Below, in pieces: positions 15,229-22,755 of a stretch of 64,000 nucleotides of DNA; position 1 is the stretch's first letter, and each line of letters begins with the position of its first letter. Below the pieces are notes generated by a model. That model worked only from the letters and a program-made list of their open reading frames with translations. It ran no database searches and had not been told where the DNA came from. This stretch comes from Streptomyces qaidamensis (lineage in GTDB: Bacteria > Actinomycetota > Actinomycetes > Streptomycetales > Streptomycetaceae), in assembly GCF_001611795.1 (NCBI RefSeq), contig NZ_CP015098.1, positions 7,068,001 through 7,132,000 on the forward strand. The letters run 5' to 3'. The position numbers were made by a program, and so were the translations under genes.

Positions 15229-15981
15229 TCAGGCGCTCACGGCCGACGGCAACGGCATCCGCGCCGCCTCGTACCGTTCCAGCAGCACCCGCGCCACCTC
15301 CGGCGCCGGGCCCAGGACGTCCGCCAGGACATCCGCCTGCGCCGCGCCCCGGGCGATGCGGTCCGGGAGGAAGCCGGGCGCCAGGACGTACGGGGCGACC
15401 GCGACCCGGGAGCAGCCCAGGGCGCGCAGTTCGCGGACCGCGTCCTCGGTGCGCGGGAACCCCGCGGGAGAGCCGGCGGAGGCGAACGCAGGCCGCACGG
15501 CGCACCAACCGGTGTGCCGCCACTCCCGCGCGATGTCTGCGATCACTGCGATCGCCTCCGGGTCGGTGGACCCCGCCGAGGCCAGGACGACCCCGGTCGA
15601 GGACTTGTCGGCGGGGGTCAGGCCCGCCTCGTACAGGCGTCGTTCCAGGGCCGCCATGAGAAGGGGGGACGGGCCGAGGACGTCCGCCTGGTGGATGCGC
15701 AGCTGCGGGGGTGCGTCCGCGAGGACCGCGGGGATGTCCGCCTTCGCGTGGAACGCCCGGGTGAGGAGGAGGGGCAGGGCGACGACGTCGCGCACTCCCT
15801 GCACCGCCAGGGACTCCAGGACCCCCTGCACCGAGGGGACGTTGAAGTCCAGGAAGCCCGTCTCCACCCGTACGTCGGGGCGCGTCGCGCGCACCCGGCG
15901 TACCAGGGCGTGCACCGTCGCGGCATGGCGCGGGTCGCGGCTGCCGTGGGCGATGACGAGGAGGACGGGCTTGCTGTTCAC
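15229..15981 (-). CDS. Sirohydrochlorin chelatase (CbiX/SirB-like)
   Basis: A 250-residue class II chelatase that inserts Fe2+ (or Co2+) into sirohydrochlorin, the last step to siroheme. Two CbiX half-domains are present: the first begins VLLVIAHGSRDPRHAATVHALV with the metal-ligand His of the HGSRDP motif, the second covers residues about 130-245 (VVLASAGSTDPEAI, RVAVAPYVLAPGFLPDRI). Siroheme is the prosthetic group of the sulfite reductase encoded upstream at the head of this operon, so the chelatase likely supplies its cofactor. The GTG start lies five bases after the permease stop, so it is the last gene of the sulfur operon. Confidence 0.88.
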   Translation of the reverse strand: MNSKPVLLVIAHGSRDPRHAATVHALVRRVRATRPDVRVETGFLDFNVPSVQGVLESLAVQGVRDVVALPLLLTRAFHAKADIPAVLADAPPQLRIHQADVLGPSPLLMAALERRLYEAGLTPADKSSTGVVLASAGSTDPEAIAVIADIAREWRHTGWCAVRPAFASAGSPAGFPRTEDAVRELRALGCSRVAVAPYVLAPGFLPDRIARGAAQADVLADVLGPAPEVARVLLERYEAARMPLPSAVSA

Positions 15982-15986
15982 GGGCC

Positions 15987-16883
15987 TCAGCTCTTCACCA
16001 GCAGGCCGCGGCTGCGCAGCACCCACCGTTCCAGCGGGCTGAAGATCAGCAGGTCGATGGCGATGCCGACGATGAGGATCAGGAGGATGGCCTCGAACAC
16101 CATGGCCATGTCGCTGGCGTTGCGGCCGTTCTCCAGCAACTGGCCGAGGCCGACGCCGAGGTCGGGGAAGGACGCGATGATCTCGGCGGCCATCAGGGAG
16201 CGCCAGGAGAAGGCCCAGCCCTGCTTCAGGCCCGCCACATAGCCGGGCAGGGCGGCGGGCAGGACGATGTGCCAGGTGCCCTTCAGACCCGTCGCGCCGA
16301 GCGTGCGGCCCGCGCGCAGGAACAGCGGGGGCACCTGGTCGACGCCGGAGACCAGGCCGTTGGCGATCGACGGGACCGCGCCGAGCAGGATCACCGCGTA
16401 CATCATCGAGTTGTTGAGACCCAGCCAGATCACCGCCGGCGGCACCCAGGCCACCGACGGCAGGGACTGCAGGCCCGACAGGATCGGTCCGATCGCCGCG
16501 CGGATGAACTTCACGCGGGCCACGATCAAACCCAGCGGCGTGCCGATCAGCAGGGCGAAGCAGAAGCCGAGCAGGCCGCGCGAGACGCTGGTCCAGATGT
16601 AGCCGAGCAGCTCGCCCTGGAGCCACGCCGTGTGAACGACGTCCCACACAGCGGACGGGGCGGGCAGCTTGGTCGGGTCGTCGACGACCTTGAACGAGAC
16701 GAGCGCCTGCCAGACCGCCAGCACCAGCGCGACGGCGAGGACAGGCGGCAGGATCTTCTGGACGAAGGTCTGCCGGAACGGCGTGCGGAGCGTCTGCCGC
16801 GTCTCCAGCGCGTCGAGGCCCGCCTCCAGCCCGGCGAGATCGCTGCCGTCCTTGGCGACGGTCGTCGAATCAGTGCTGGCCAT
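15987..16883 (-). CDS. ABC transporter permease, sulfonate/taurine type
   Basis: A 298-residue membrane permease of the SsuC/TauC family with about six spans. After an acidic N-terminal tail (about 40 residues) come the first span ILPPVLAVALVLAVWQALV and the coupling loop GRTLGATGLKGTWHIVLPAALPG near residue 205, characteristic of this family. The ATG lies inside the end of the ATPase gene (14-bp overlap), so the two are translationally coupled. Together with the adjacent ATPase and lipoprotein it forms an importer for aliphatic sulfonates or another organosulfur compound, judging from family and from its place after the cys genes. Confidence 0.88.
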   Translation of the reverse strand: MASTDSTTVAKDGSDLAGLEAGLDALETRQTLRTPFRQTFVQKILPPVLAVALVLAVWQALVSFKVVDDPTKLPAPSAVWDVVHTAWLQGELLGYIWTSVSRGLLGFCFALLIGTPLGLIVARVKFIRAAIGPILSGLQSLPSVAWVPPAVIWLGLNNSMMYAVILLGAVPSIANGLVSGVDQVPPLFLRAGRTLGATGLKGTWHIVLPAALPGYVAGLKQGWAFSWRSLMAAEIIASFPDLGVGLGQLLENGRNASDMAMVFEAILLILIVGIAIDLLIFSPLERWVLRSRGLLVKS

Positions 16884-17658
16884 GACGGCGGATCTCCCCA
16901 CGCAGTTCTTCGGTGATCTCGACGGACAGCTCCGCCACGGCGGTGTCCTCGATACGGCGCGGGTGCGGGATGTCCACCCGCCACTCGCGGGCGATGCGGC
17001 CCGGACGGGAGGACAGCAGCACCACACGCTGCGCGAGCCGCACCGCCTCGCGCACGTTGTGCGTGACGAACAGGACGGACACCTGCGTCTCGCGCCAGAT
17101 GCGGGTCAGCTCGTCGTGCAGCACGTCCCGCGTGATGGCGTCCAGCGCCGCGAACGGCTCGTCCATCAGCAGCAGCTTGCTCTCCTGGGCGAGCGCCCGC
17201 GCCAGGGCGACGCGCTGGCGCATACCGCCCGACAGCTCGTGCACCCGCTTGCCGTACGCGCCCTTCAGCCGCACCAGTTCGAGCAGCTCCTCGGCCCGCT
17301 CCCGGCGCTCGGCCTTCGGCACGCCCCGGAGCTTCAGGGCGAGTTCGATGTTCTTGCCCGCGGTCAGCCACGGGAACAGCGCGTGCTCCTGGAACATCAG
17401 CGCCGGACGGCCGTCCGTGGCGATCTCGCCGGCGCTGGGGCGGTCCAGGCCCGCCACCAGGTTGAGCAGCGTGGACTTGCCGCAGCCCGAGGCCCCCAGG
17501 AGGGTGACGAACTCTCCGGGCGCGACATCGAGGGTGATGTCGTCCAGGACGAGCTGCTGTCCGGCGGGGCCCGCGAACGACTTCGACACATGATCGATCC
17601 GGGCGGCGTGCGTGGCCGTCCCGGTGCCGTCGGCGGCCTTGGCGAGGGTCGTGGCCAT
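16870..17658 (-). CDS. ABC transporter ATP-binding protein, sulfonate/taurine type
   Basis: A 262-residue ATPase of the SsuB/TauB family that powers the importer. Walker A is GASGCGKST (about residue 62), the Q-loop is MFQEHALFPW, the signature is LSGGMRQR, and Walker B is LLLMDEPFAALD, followed by the switch His in FVTHNVREA. The ATG was chosen for its excellent ribosome-binding site (AGGAGGTGAC); longer in-frame starts exist to 17748 but are not supported. It lies 49 nt after the lipoprotein gene and overlaps the permease gene. Confidence 0.9.
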   Translation of the reverse strand: MATTLAKAADGTGTATHAARIDHVSKSFAGPAGQQLVLDDITLDVAPGEFVTLLGASGCGKSTLLNLVAGLDRPSAGEIATDGRPALMFQEHALFPWLTAGKNIELALKLRGVPKAERRERAEELLELVRLKGAYGKRVHELSGGMRQRVALARALAQESKLLLMDEPFAALDAITRDVLHDELTRIWRETQVSVLFVTHNVREAVRLAQRVVLLSSRPGRIAREWRVDIPHPRRIEDTAVAELSVEITEELRGEIRRHGQH

Positions 17659-17707
17659 GGTCGTCACCTCCTGGGAACTCTTCACAATGCGGCTTCGGGG
17701 TGCGGGC

Positions 17708-18811
17708 TTACTTCGCGCCGAGACCGGCGTCGTCGACCGTGGGCTCACCCGCGGCCTTGAGGACCTCGTTCAGCGGCGCGAGGTCGTAGATGCCCTTCAG
17801 GTCCGGCTTCTCCAGCAGCCCCGCCTTCACCGCGTGCTCCGCCTCGGTGTTGAGGGTGGAGGCCAGCGGGTCGTCGGTGAACCGGATCGACTTCCACGCC
17901 GGGTCGAGCACGTCGGCGGGCAGCGCCTTGCCGGTTTCCTGCTCCAGCAGCTTGTTCGCCGCTTCCTTGGCCGCGTCCGGGTTGGCGTTGATCCACTTGT
18001 TGGTCTCGACCGAGCCCTTGAGTACGGCCTCGACGACCTTCGGGTACTTCTTCAGGAAGTCCTGCCGCACGATGATGTTCGTGATCACGAACTTCTTGTC
18101 CGGCCACAGCGTCGACTCGTCGAGCAGCACCTTGCCGCCATCGGCGACCAGCTTCGACGCGGTCGGCTCCGGAACCCAGGCGCCGTCGACCGACCCGGCC
18201 TTGTAGGCGTCCGGGGTGACCTTGTTGTCGCTGCGGACGACCGTGACGTCACCCTTGCCGCTCTGCGCGTCGACCTTCCAGCCCTGCTCCGCGGCCCAGT
18301 TGAGGAACGCCACGTCCTGCGTGTTGCCGAGCTGCGGCGTCGCGATCCGCTTGCCCTTGACGTCCTTCAGCGACTTGATCTTGTCCGGGTTCACCACGAG
18401 CTTCACCCCGCCGGACGCCGAACCGCCGATGATGCGCAGGTTCTTGCCGGCGGACTTGGTGTAGCCGTTGATGGCGGGGGAGGGGCCGATCCAGCCGATG
18501 TCGATGGAACCGGAGTTGAGCGCCTCGATCTCCGAGGGGCCGGCGTTGAAGACGGCCGGCTCGACCTCGGTGGCGCCGAGCGCCTTCTGGAAGAAGCCCT
18601 TCTGCACGCCCACCAGCGCGGTGCCGTGGGTGAGGTTGCCGAAGTAGCCGATCTTGACGGAGTCGAGACCCTCGATCTTCTTCGCTCCGGCGGCGACCTT
18701 GGCGGTGCCGTCGTCCTTGGCCTGGGAGCCGTAGCCGCAGGCGGCCAGCGTGAGCAGGGGAAGTGCGGCGATGACCGCGAGGCTGCGGCGAAGAGCGGAT
18801 GAAGCAGGCAC
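17708..18811 (-). CDS. ABC transporter substrate-binding lipoprotein, sulfonate type
   Basis: A 367-residue binding protein of the SsuA/NrtA-like family. The signal peptide (RRSLAVIAALPLLTLAACG) carries a lipobox (LAAC). The mature protein shows KIGYFGNLTHGTALVGVQKGFF near residue 55, GPSEIEALNSGSIDIGWIGPSPAING near 95 and the NTQDVAFLNWAAEQGW segment near 165, all usual for this fold. The GTG start was preferred over one at 18844 because GAGAGGA lies 8 nt upstream. The substrate is probably a sulfonate or sulfate ester, inferred from family and the cys operon context; nitrate or thiamine-precursor binders share the fold. Confidence 0.88.
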   Translation of the reverse strand: MPASSALRRSLAVIAALPLLTLAACGYGSQAKDDGTAKVAAGAKKIEGLDSVKIGYFGNLTHGTALVGVQKGFFQKALGATEVEPAVFNAGPSEIEALNSGSIDIGWIGPSPAINGYTKSAGKNLRIIGGSASGGVKLVVNPDKIKSLKDVKGKRIATPQLGNTQDVAFLNWAAEQGWKVDAQSGKGDVTVVRSDNKVTPDAYKAGSVDGAWVPEPTASKLVADGGKVLLDESTLWPDKKFVITNIIVRQDFLKKYPKVVEAVLKGSVETNKWINANPDAAKEAANKLLEQETGKALPADVLDPAWKSIRFTDDPLASTLNTEAEHAVKAGLLEKPDLKGIYDLAPLNEVLKAAGEPTVDDAGLGAK

Positions 18812-18850
18812 GGGAGGTGTTCCTCTCGGAGGCCCGGCGGTCACGGTCTC

Positions 18851-18940
18851 TCAGGTCGTGGCCGGGAGGTCGGCAGGTCTGCGTCTACGGCGGTGGGGGG
18901 TGAGGGCGCGCATGCGGTGCGCGTACGTCAGCGCACACAT
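18851..18940 (-). CDS. Possible small leader ORF before the sulfonate lipoprotein gene
   Basis: A 29-codon frame beginning Met-Cys (MCALTYAHRMRAL) and ending Arg-rich, 39 nt upstream of the lipoprotein start, with GGAG 7 nt before its ATG. A second small frame of 34 codons (18928-19032, MTTPGFYSMFAKEGGRVGSG) starts one base after the cysN stop and overlaps it. Either could be a regulatory uORF or a coupling device between cysN and the transporter; neither matches a family I know. Low confidence. Confidence 0.25.
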   Translation of the reverse strand: MCALTYAHRMRALTPHRRRRRPADLPATT

Positions 18941-19033
18941 CGCGCCACTCCGCCCTGCCCGCTGCCCAGAGCACCGCTGCCGACGCGGCCGCCCTCCTTG
19001 GCGAACATCGAGTAGAAGCCGGGGGTGGTCATG

Positions 19034-20368
19034 TCAGAAGTCCCACCCGTCGTCCTCGGAGTCGTCCCTGACCGGCTCCGGGGCCGCGAAGGACTCGCCG
19101 ACCATGCCGGCGGTGAGGGTCTGACCGTCGTTCGGGTCGATCAGGATGAACGAGCCGGTGCGGCGCGAGTCGGCGTAGGAGTCGACCGGCAGCGGCTCGG
19201 CGGTACGGATCTTCACCCGGCCGATGTCGTTGGCGACGAGCTGTCCCGGGTGCGGGTGCAGGGACAGGTCGTCGAGCGTGAGGCGGGACGGGATGTCCTT
19301 GACGATCGCCTTGACCGTGCGGGTGCCGTGCTTGAGGAGCACCCGGTGGCCGACGGTCAGCGGGGCGTCGGCGACATGGCAGACGGTCGCCTCGATGTCC
19401 TGCGTGGTCGCGGGCGCGTCCTTGCTCGGCACGATCAGGTCGCCGCGCGAGATGTCGATGTCGTCCTCCAGCAGGAGGGTCACCGACTGCGTCGTCCAGG
19501 CCACGTCCACCGGCTCGCCCAGCAGGTCGATGCCGGAGATCTTCGAGGCCCGGCCGGACGGCAGCACCGTGACGGACTCGCCCACGTGGAAGGAACCGGC
19601 CGCGATCTGACCGGCGTAACCCCGGTAGTCCGGGTGGTCCGGGCCCTGGGGCCGGATCACGTACTGCACGGGCAGCCGGGCGTGGCAGTGGCTCAGGTCG
19701 TGCGCGACCGGGACCGTCTCCAGGTGCTCCAGCACCGTCGGGCCGCCGTACCAGTCCATGTTCGCGGACGGCTCCACCACGTTGTCGCCGACGAGCGCCG
19801 AGATCGGGATCGCGGTGACCTCGGGGACGCCCAGCTCGGTCGCGTACGCCGTGAACTCCTCGGCGATGGCCGCGAACACCTTCTCCTCGTAGCCGACGAG
19901 GTCCATCTTGTTGACGGCCAGGACCGCGTGCGGGACGCGCAGCAGGGCGGCGATGGCGGCGTGCCGGCGGGTCTGCTCGACGACGCCGTTGCGGGCGTCG
20001 ACCAGGATGACCGTCAGCTCGGCGGTGGAGGCGCCGGTGACCATGTTCCGGGTGTACTGCACGTGGCCGGGGGTGTCAGCGAGGATGAACCGCCGCCGGG
20101 GCGTGGCGAAGTAGCGGTACGCCACGTCGATGGTGATGCCCTGCTCCCGCTCGGCCCGCAGGCCGTCCGTCAGCAGCGCGAGGTCCGGGGCCTCCTGGCC
20201 GCGGCTCGCGGAGACCCGCTCCACGGCCTCAAGCTGGTCGGTGAGGACCGACTTGGAGTCGTGCAGCAGCCGCCCGACGAGGGTGGACTTGCCGTCGTCG
20301 ACGGAGCCGGCGGTGGCGAACCGCAGAAGCGTCGTTTCCGCGAGTTCCTCGGTGGTGATGGTGCTCAT
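19034..20368 (-). CDS. cysN: Sulfate adenylyltransferase subunit 1
   Basis: A 444-residue GTPase subunit of ATP sulfurylase, which with CysD makes adenosine 5'-phosphosulfate (APS) from ATP and sulfate, driven by GTP hydrolysis. It resembles EF-Tu/EF-1alpha: G1 GSVDDGKST (about residue 21), switch region EREQGITIDVAYRYF, G3 DTPGH (about residue 97) and G4 NKMD (about residue 152), then two beta-barrel domains. Length fits a monofunctional CysN; there is no fused APS kinase, consistent with a separate cysC. It starts 2 nt after the cysD stop, so the subunits are made together. Confidence 0.95.
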   Translation of the reverse strand: MSTITTEELAETTLLRFATAGSVDDGKSTLVGRLLHDSKSVLTDQLEAVERVSASRGQEAPDLALLTDGLRAEREQGITIDVAYRYFATPRRRFILADTPGHVQYTRNMVTGASTAELTVILVDARNGVVEQTRRHAAIAALLRVPHAVLAVNKMDLVGYEEKVFAAIAEEFTAYATELGVPEVTAIPISALVGDNVVEPSANMDWYGGPTVLEHLETVPVAHDLSHCHARLPVQYVIRPQGPDHPDYRGYAGQIAAGSFHVGESVTVLPSGRASKISGIDLLGEPVDVAWTTQSVTLLLEDDIDISRGDLIVPSKDAPATTQDIEATVCHVADAPLTVGHRVLLKHGTRTVKAIVKDIPSRLTLDDLSLHPHPGQLVANDIGRVKIRTAEPLPVDSYADSRRTGSFILIDPNDGQTLTAGMVGESFAAPEPVRDDSEDDGWDF

Positions 20369-20370
20369 CT

Positions 20371-21306
20371 CTAGAAGTACCCCTCGCGCTTGCGGTCTTC
20401 CATCGCGGCCTCGGACATCTTGTCGTCGGCGCGGGTGGCGCCACGCTCGGTGAGCCGGGAGGCGGCGATCTCCACGATCACCTTCTCGATGGTGTCGGCG
20501 TCGGAGTCCACCGCGCCGGTGCAGGACATGTCACCCACGGTCCGGTAGCGCACGAGCCGCTTCTCGACCCTCTCGCCGTCCTTCGGCCCGCCCCACTCGC
20601 CTGCGGTCAGCCACATACCGCTGCGGGAGAACACCTCGCGCTCGTGCGCGTAATAGATCTGCGGCAGCTCGATGCCCTCGCGGGCGATGTACTGCCACAC
20701 GTCCAGCTCGGTCCAGTTGGACAGCGGGAAGACGCGGACGTGCTCACCGGGCGCGTGCCGGCCGTTGTAGAGGTTCCACAGCTCCGGGCGCTGGCGGCGC
20801 GGGTCCCACTGGGAGAACTCGTCGCGCAGGGAGAACACCCGCTCCTTGGCCCGGGCCTTCTCCTCGTCGCGGCGTCCGCCCCCGAAGACGGCGTCGAACT
20901 TCTCCGCCTGGATCTTCTCGGTCAGCGGCAGCGTCTGCAGCGGGTTGCGGGTGCCGTCCGGGCGCTCCTTGAGGACACCGCGGTCGATGTAGTCCTGCAC
21001 GGAGGCGACGTGCAGCCGCAGCCCGTGCTTCTCGACCGTGCGGTCGCGGTAGTCGAGGACCTCGGGGAAGTTGTGCCCGGTGTCCACGTGCAGCAGCGAG
21101 AACGGCACCGACGCCGGCCGGAAGGCCTTCAGCGCCAGGTGCAGCATGACGATGGAGTCCTTGCCGCCGGAGAAGAGGATCACCGGCCGCTCGAACTCGC
21201 CCGCCACCTCGCGGAAGATGTGCACCGCCTCGGACTCGAGGGCGTCGAGGTGCGACAGCGCGTACGGGCTGTCGGTCTCCTCGGAAACGGTGGCGACGGT
21301 CGTCAT
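20371..21306 (-). CDS. cysD: Sulfate adenylyltransferase subunit 2
   Basis: A 311-residue catalytic subunit of ATP sulfurylase, of the N-type ATP pyrophosphatase fold. The PP-loop is FSGGKDS (about residue 45), followed by HVDTGHNFPEVLDYRD and the FDAVFGGGRRDEEKARAKER segment near residue 170. The C-terminus EDRKREGYF is the usual CysD ending. Its ATG overlaps the end of cysC by four bases. Confidence 0.95.
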   Translation of the reverse strand: MTTVATVSEETDSPYALSHLDALESEAVHIFREVAGEFERPVILFSGGKDSIVMLHLALKAFRPASVPFSLLHVDTGHNFPEVLDYRDRTVEKHGLRLHVASVQDYIDRGVLKERPDGTRNPLQTLPLTEKIQAEKFDAVFGGGRRDEEKARAKERVFSLRDEFSQWDPRRQRPELWNLYNGRHAPGEHVRVFPLSNWTELDVWQYIAREGIELPQIYYAHEREVFSRSGMWLTAGEWGGPKDGERVEKRLVRYRTVGDMSCTGAVDSDADTIEKVIVEIAASRLTERGATRADDKMSEAAMEDRKREGYF

Positions 21307-21863
21307 GCCAGTCCCCTTTCGGTCAGCAGGGCGTACACGGAAGCCGCGGAGTCCTGCACGGTCTGGTTCTGCGACTCGATCCGCAGATCGGGCGACTCGG
21401 GCGCCTCGTACGGGTCGTCGACCCCGGTGAGCCCCGAGAGCTCACCCGCGGCCTGCTTGGCGTACAGCCCCTTCACGTCCCGCTCGCTGCACACCTCGAC
21501 CGGTGTGGCCACGTGCACCTCGACATACGCCGTGCCGTTCGCCTGGTGGCGCTTGCGCACCGCGTCCCGGCTGTCCTGGTACGGCGCGATGACCGGGACG
21601 AGGGCCAGCACGCCGTTGCGGGCGAGCAGCTCGGCGACGAAGCCGATGCGCTGCACGTTGGTGTGCCGGTCCTCGCGGCTGAAGCCGAGGCCCGCCGAGA
21701 TGAACTCGCGGATCTCGTCGCCGTCGAGCACCTCGACCCGGTGGCCCTCCTCGCGGAGCCGGCCGGCCAGTTCGCAGGCGATCGTGGTCTTGCCGGCGCT
21801 CGGCAGACCCGTGAGCCAGACGGTGGCTCCGGTCGTCACGTCACTCTCCTGAATCGTCGTCAT
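21303..21863 (-). CDS. cysC: Adenylylsulfate kinase
   Basis: A 186-residue P-loop kinase that phosphorylates APS to PAPS. Walker A is GLPSAGKTT (about residue 19), followed by the DGDEIRE segment and the APS-binding FSREDRHTNVQRIGFVAELLARNG. Length and motifs are normal. Overlaps cysH by four bases (ATGA) and cysD by four. Its presence is interesting because the neighbouring reductase has the Fe-S cysteines of an APS, not PAPS, reductase, so PAPS may serve other sulfotransfer reactions. Confidence 0.95.
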   Translation of the reverse strand: MTTIQESDVTTGATVWLTGLPSAGKTTIACELAGRLREEGHRVEVLDGDEIREFISAGLGFSREDRHTNVQRIGFVAELLARNGVLALVPVIAPYQDSRDAVRKRHQANGTAYVEVHVATPVEVCSERDVKGLYAKQAAGELSGLTGVDDPYEAPESPDLRIESQNQTVQDSAASVYALLTERGLA

Positions 21864-22570
21864 CCGTGCAGCCCGCACTCGGTCTTGCCGCGGCCCGCCC
21901 AGCGGCCGGCTCGCGCGTCCTCGCCCTGAAGGACGCGGCGGGTGCAGGGGGCGCAGCCGACGGAGGCGTAGCCGTCCATCAGCAGGGGGTTCGTCAGGAC
22001 GCCGTGCTCGGCGACGTACGTGTCGACGTCGTCCTGGGTCCAGCGGGCGATCGGCGAGATCTTGACCTTCTGCCGCTTCTCGTCCCAGCCGACCACCGGG
22101 GTGTTCGCCCGGGTCGGGGACTCGTCGCGGCGCAGACCGGTCGCCCAGGCCTGGTAGTCCTTCAGGCCCTGCTCCAACGGCTGGACCTTGCGCAGTGCGC
22201 AGCACAGGTCGGGGTTGCGGTCGTGCAGCTTCGGGCCGTACTCGGCGTCCTGCTCGGCGACCGTCTGAACCGGGGTGAGCGTGATGAGGTTGACGTCCAT
22301 CACGGCCTCGACCGCGTCGCGGGTGCCGATGGTCTCCTCGAAGTGGTAGCCCGTGTCGAGGAAGACCACGTCCACGCCGGGCATGGCGCGGGCGGCGAGG
22401 TGGGCGACCACCGCGTCCTCCATGGAGGAGGTCACGCAGAATCGCTTGCCGAACGTCTTCGCCGCCCACTGGAGGATCTCCAGCGCGGAGGCGTCTTCGA
22501 GATCGCGGCCCGCCTGCTCGGCGAGCTGCTTCAGGTCTTCGGTGGTGCGCTCTTCCTGAGCGGTCGTCAT
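21860..22570 (-). CDS. cysH: Assimilatory (phospho)adenylylsulfate reductase, Fe-S type
   Basis: A 236-residue thioredoxin-dependent reductase producing sulfite. It has the SSMEDAVVAHL PP-loop variant (about residue 50), FLDTGYHFEET, and the four cysteines CC (in DLCCALRK, about residue 138) and CxxC (GCAPCTRR, about residue 218) that bind a [4Fe-4S] cluster in APS reductases; the catalytic Cys is in KTECGLH at the C-terminus. The cluster cysteines argue that APS is the main substrate. The ATG overlaps the zinc-ribbon gene by four bases. Neighbours give the full route from sulfate to sulfide. Confidence 0.95.
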   Translation of the reverse strand: MTTAQEERTTEDLKQLAEQAGRDLEDASALEILQWAAKTFGKRFCVTSSMEDAVVAHLAARAMPGVDVVFLDTGYHFEETIGTRDAVEAVMDVNLITLTPVQTVAEQDAEYGPKLHDRNPDLCCALRKVQPLEQGLKDYQAWATGLRRDESPTRANTPVVGWDEKRQKVKISPIARWTQDDVDTYVAEHGVLTNPLLMDGYASVGCAPCTRRVLQGEDARAGRWAGRGKTECGLHG

Positions 22571-22755
22571 ATCTGTGCCCCTCCGGAATCGGATCGCTGC
22601 AACCCCCGGGACAGCAGCCCCAGGAACTTCAGCGAGAAGGCCCGGCTGCATGCCGCGCATTCCCACGCGCCGTGCCTGCCCTCCGCGGCCTCGCTCGGAC
22701 GCAGGTCCTCGTCGCCGCAGTAGGGGCAGTAGAACGGTGCCGCCCGCTCGCTCAC
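22567..22755 (-). CDS. Small zinc-ribbon protein in the cys operon
   Basis: A 62-residue protein with two CxxC pairs (CPYCGDEDLRP at residues 9-12 and CAACSRAF near 35), a classic zinc-ribbon or rubredoxin-like metal site, then a short basic tail. It starts with GTG overlapping the cysI stop (GTGA) and its stop overlaps the cysH start (ATGA), so it is embedded by design between sulfite reductase and APS reductase. I recall the same small gene in S. coelicolor at this place. The role is unknown; possibilities are an electron carrier or an assembly or sensing factor for the Fe-S enzymes beside it. It has no match to ferredoxin spacing. Confidence 0.8.
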   Translation of the reverse strand: MSERAAPFYCPYCGDEDLRPSEAAEGRHGAWECAACSRAFSLKFLGLLSRGLQRSDSGGAQI

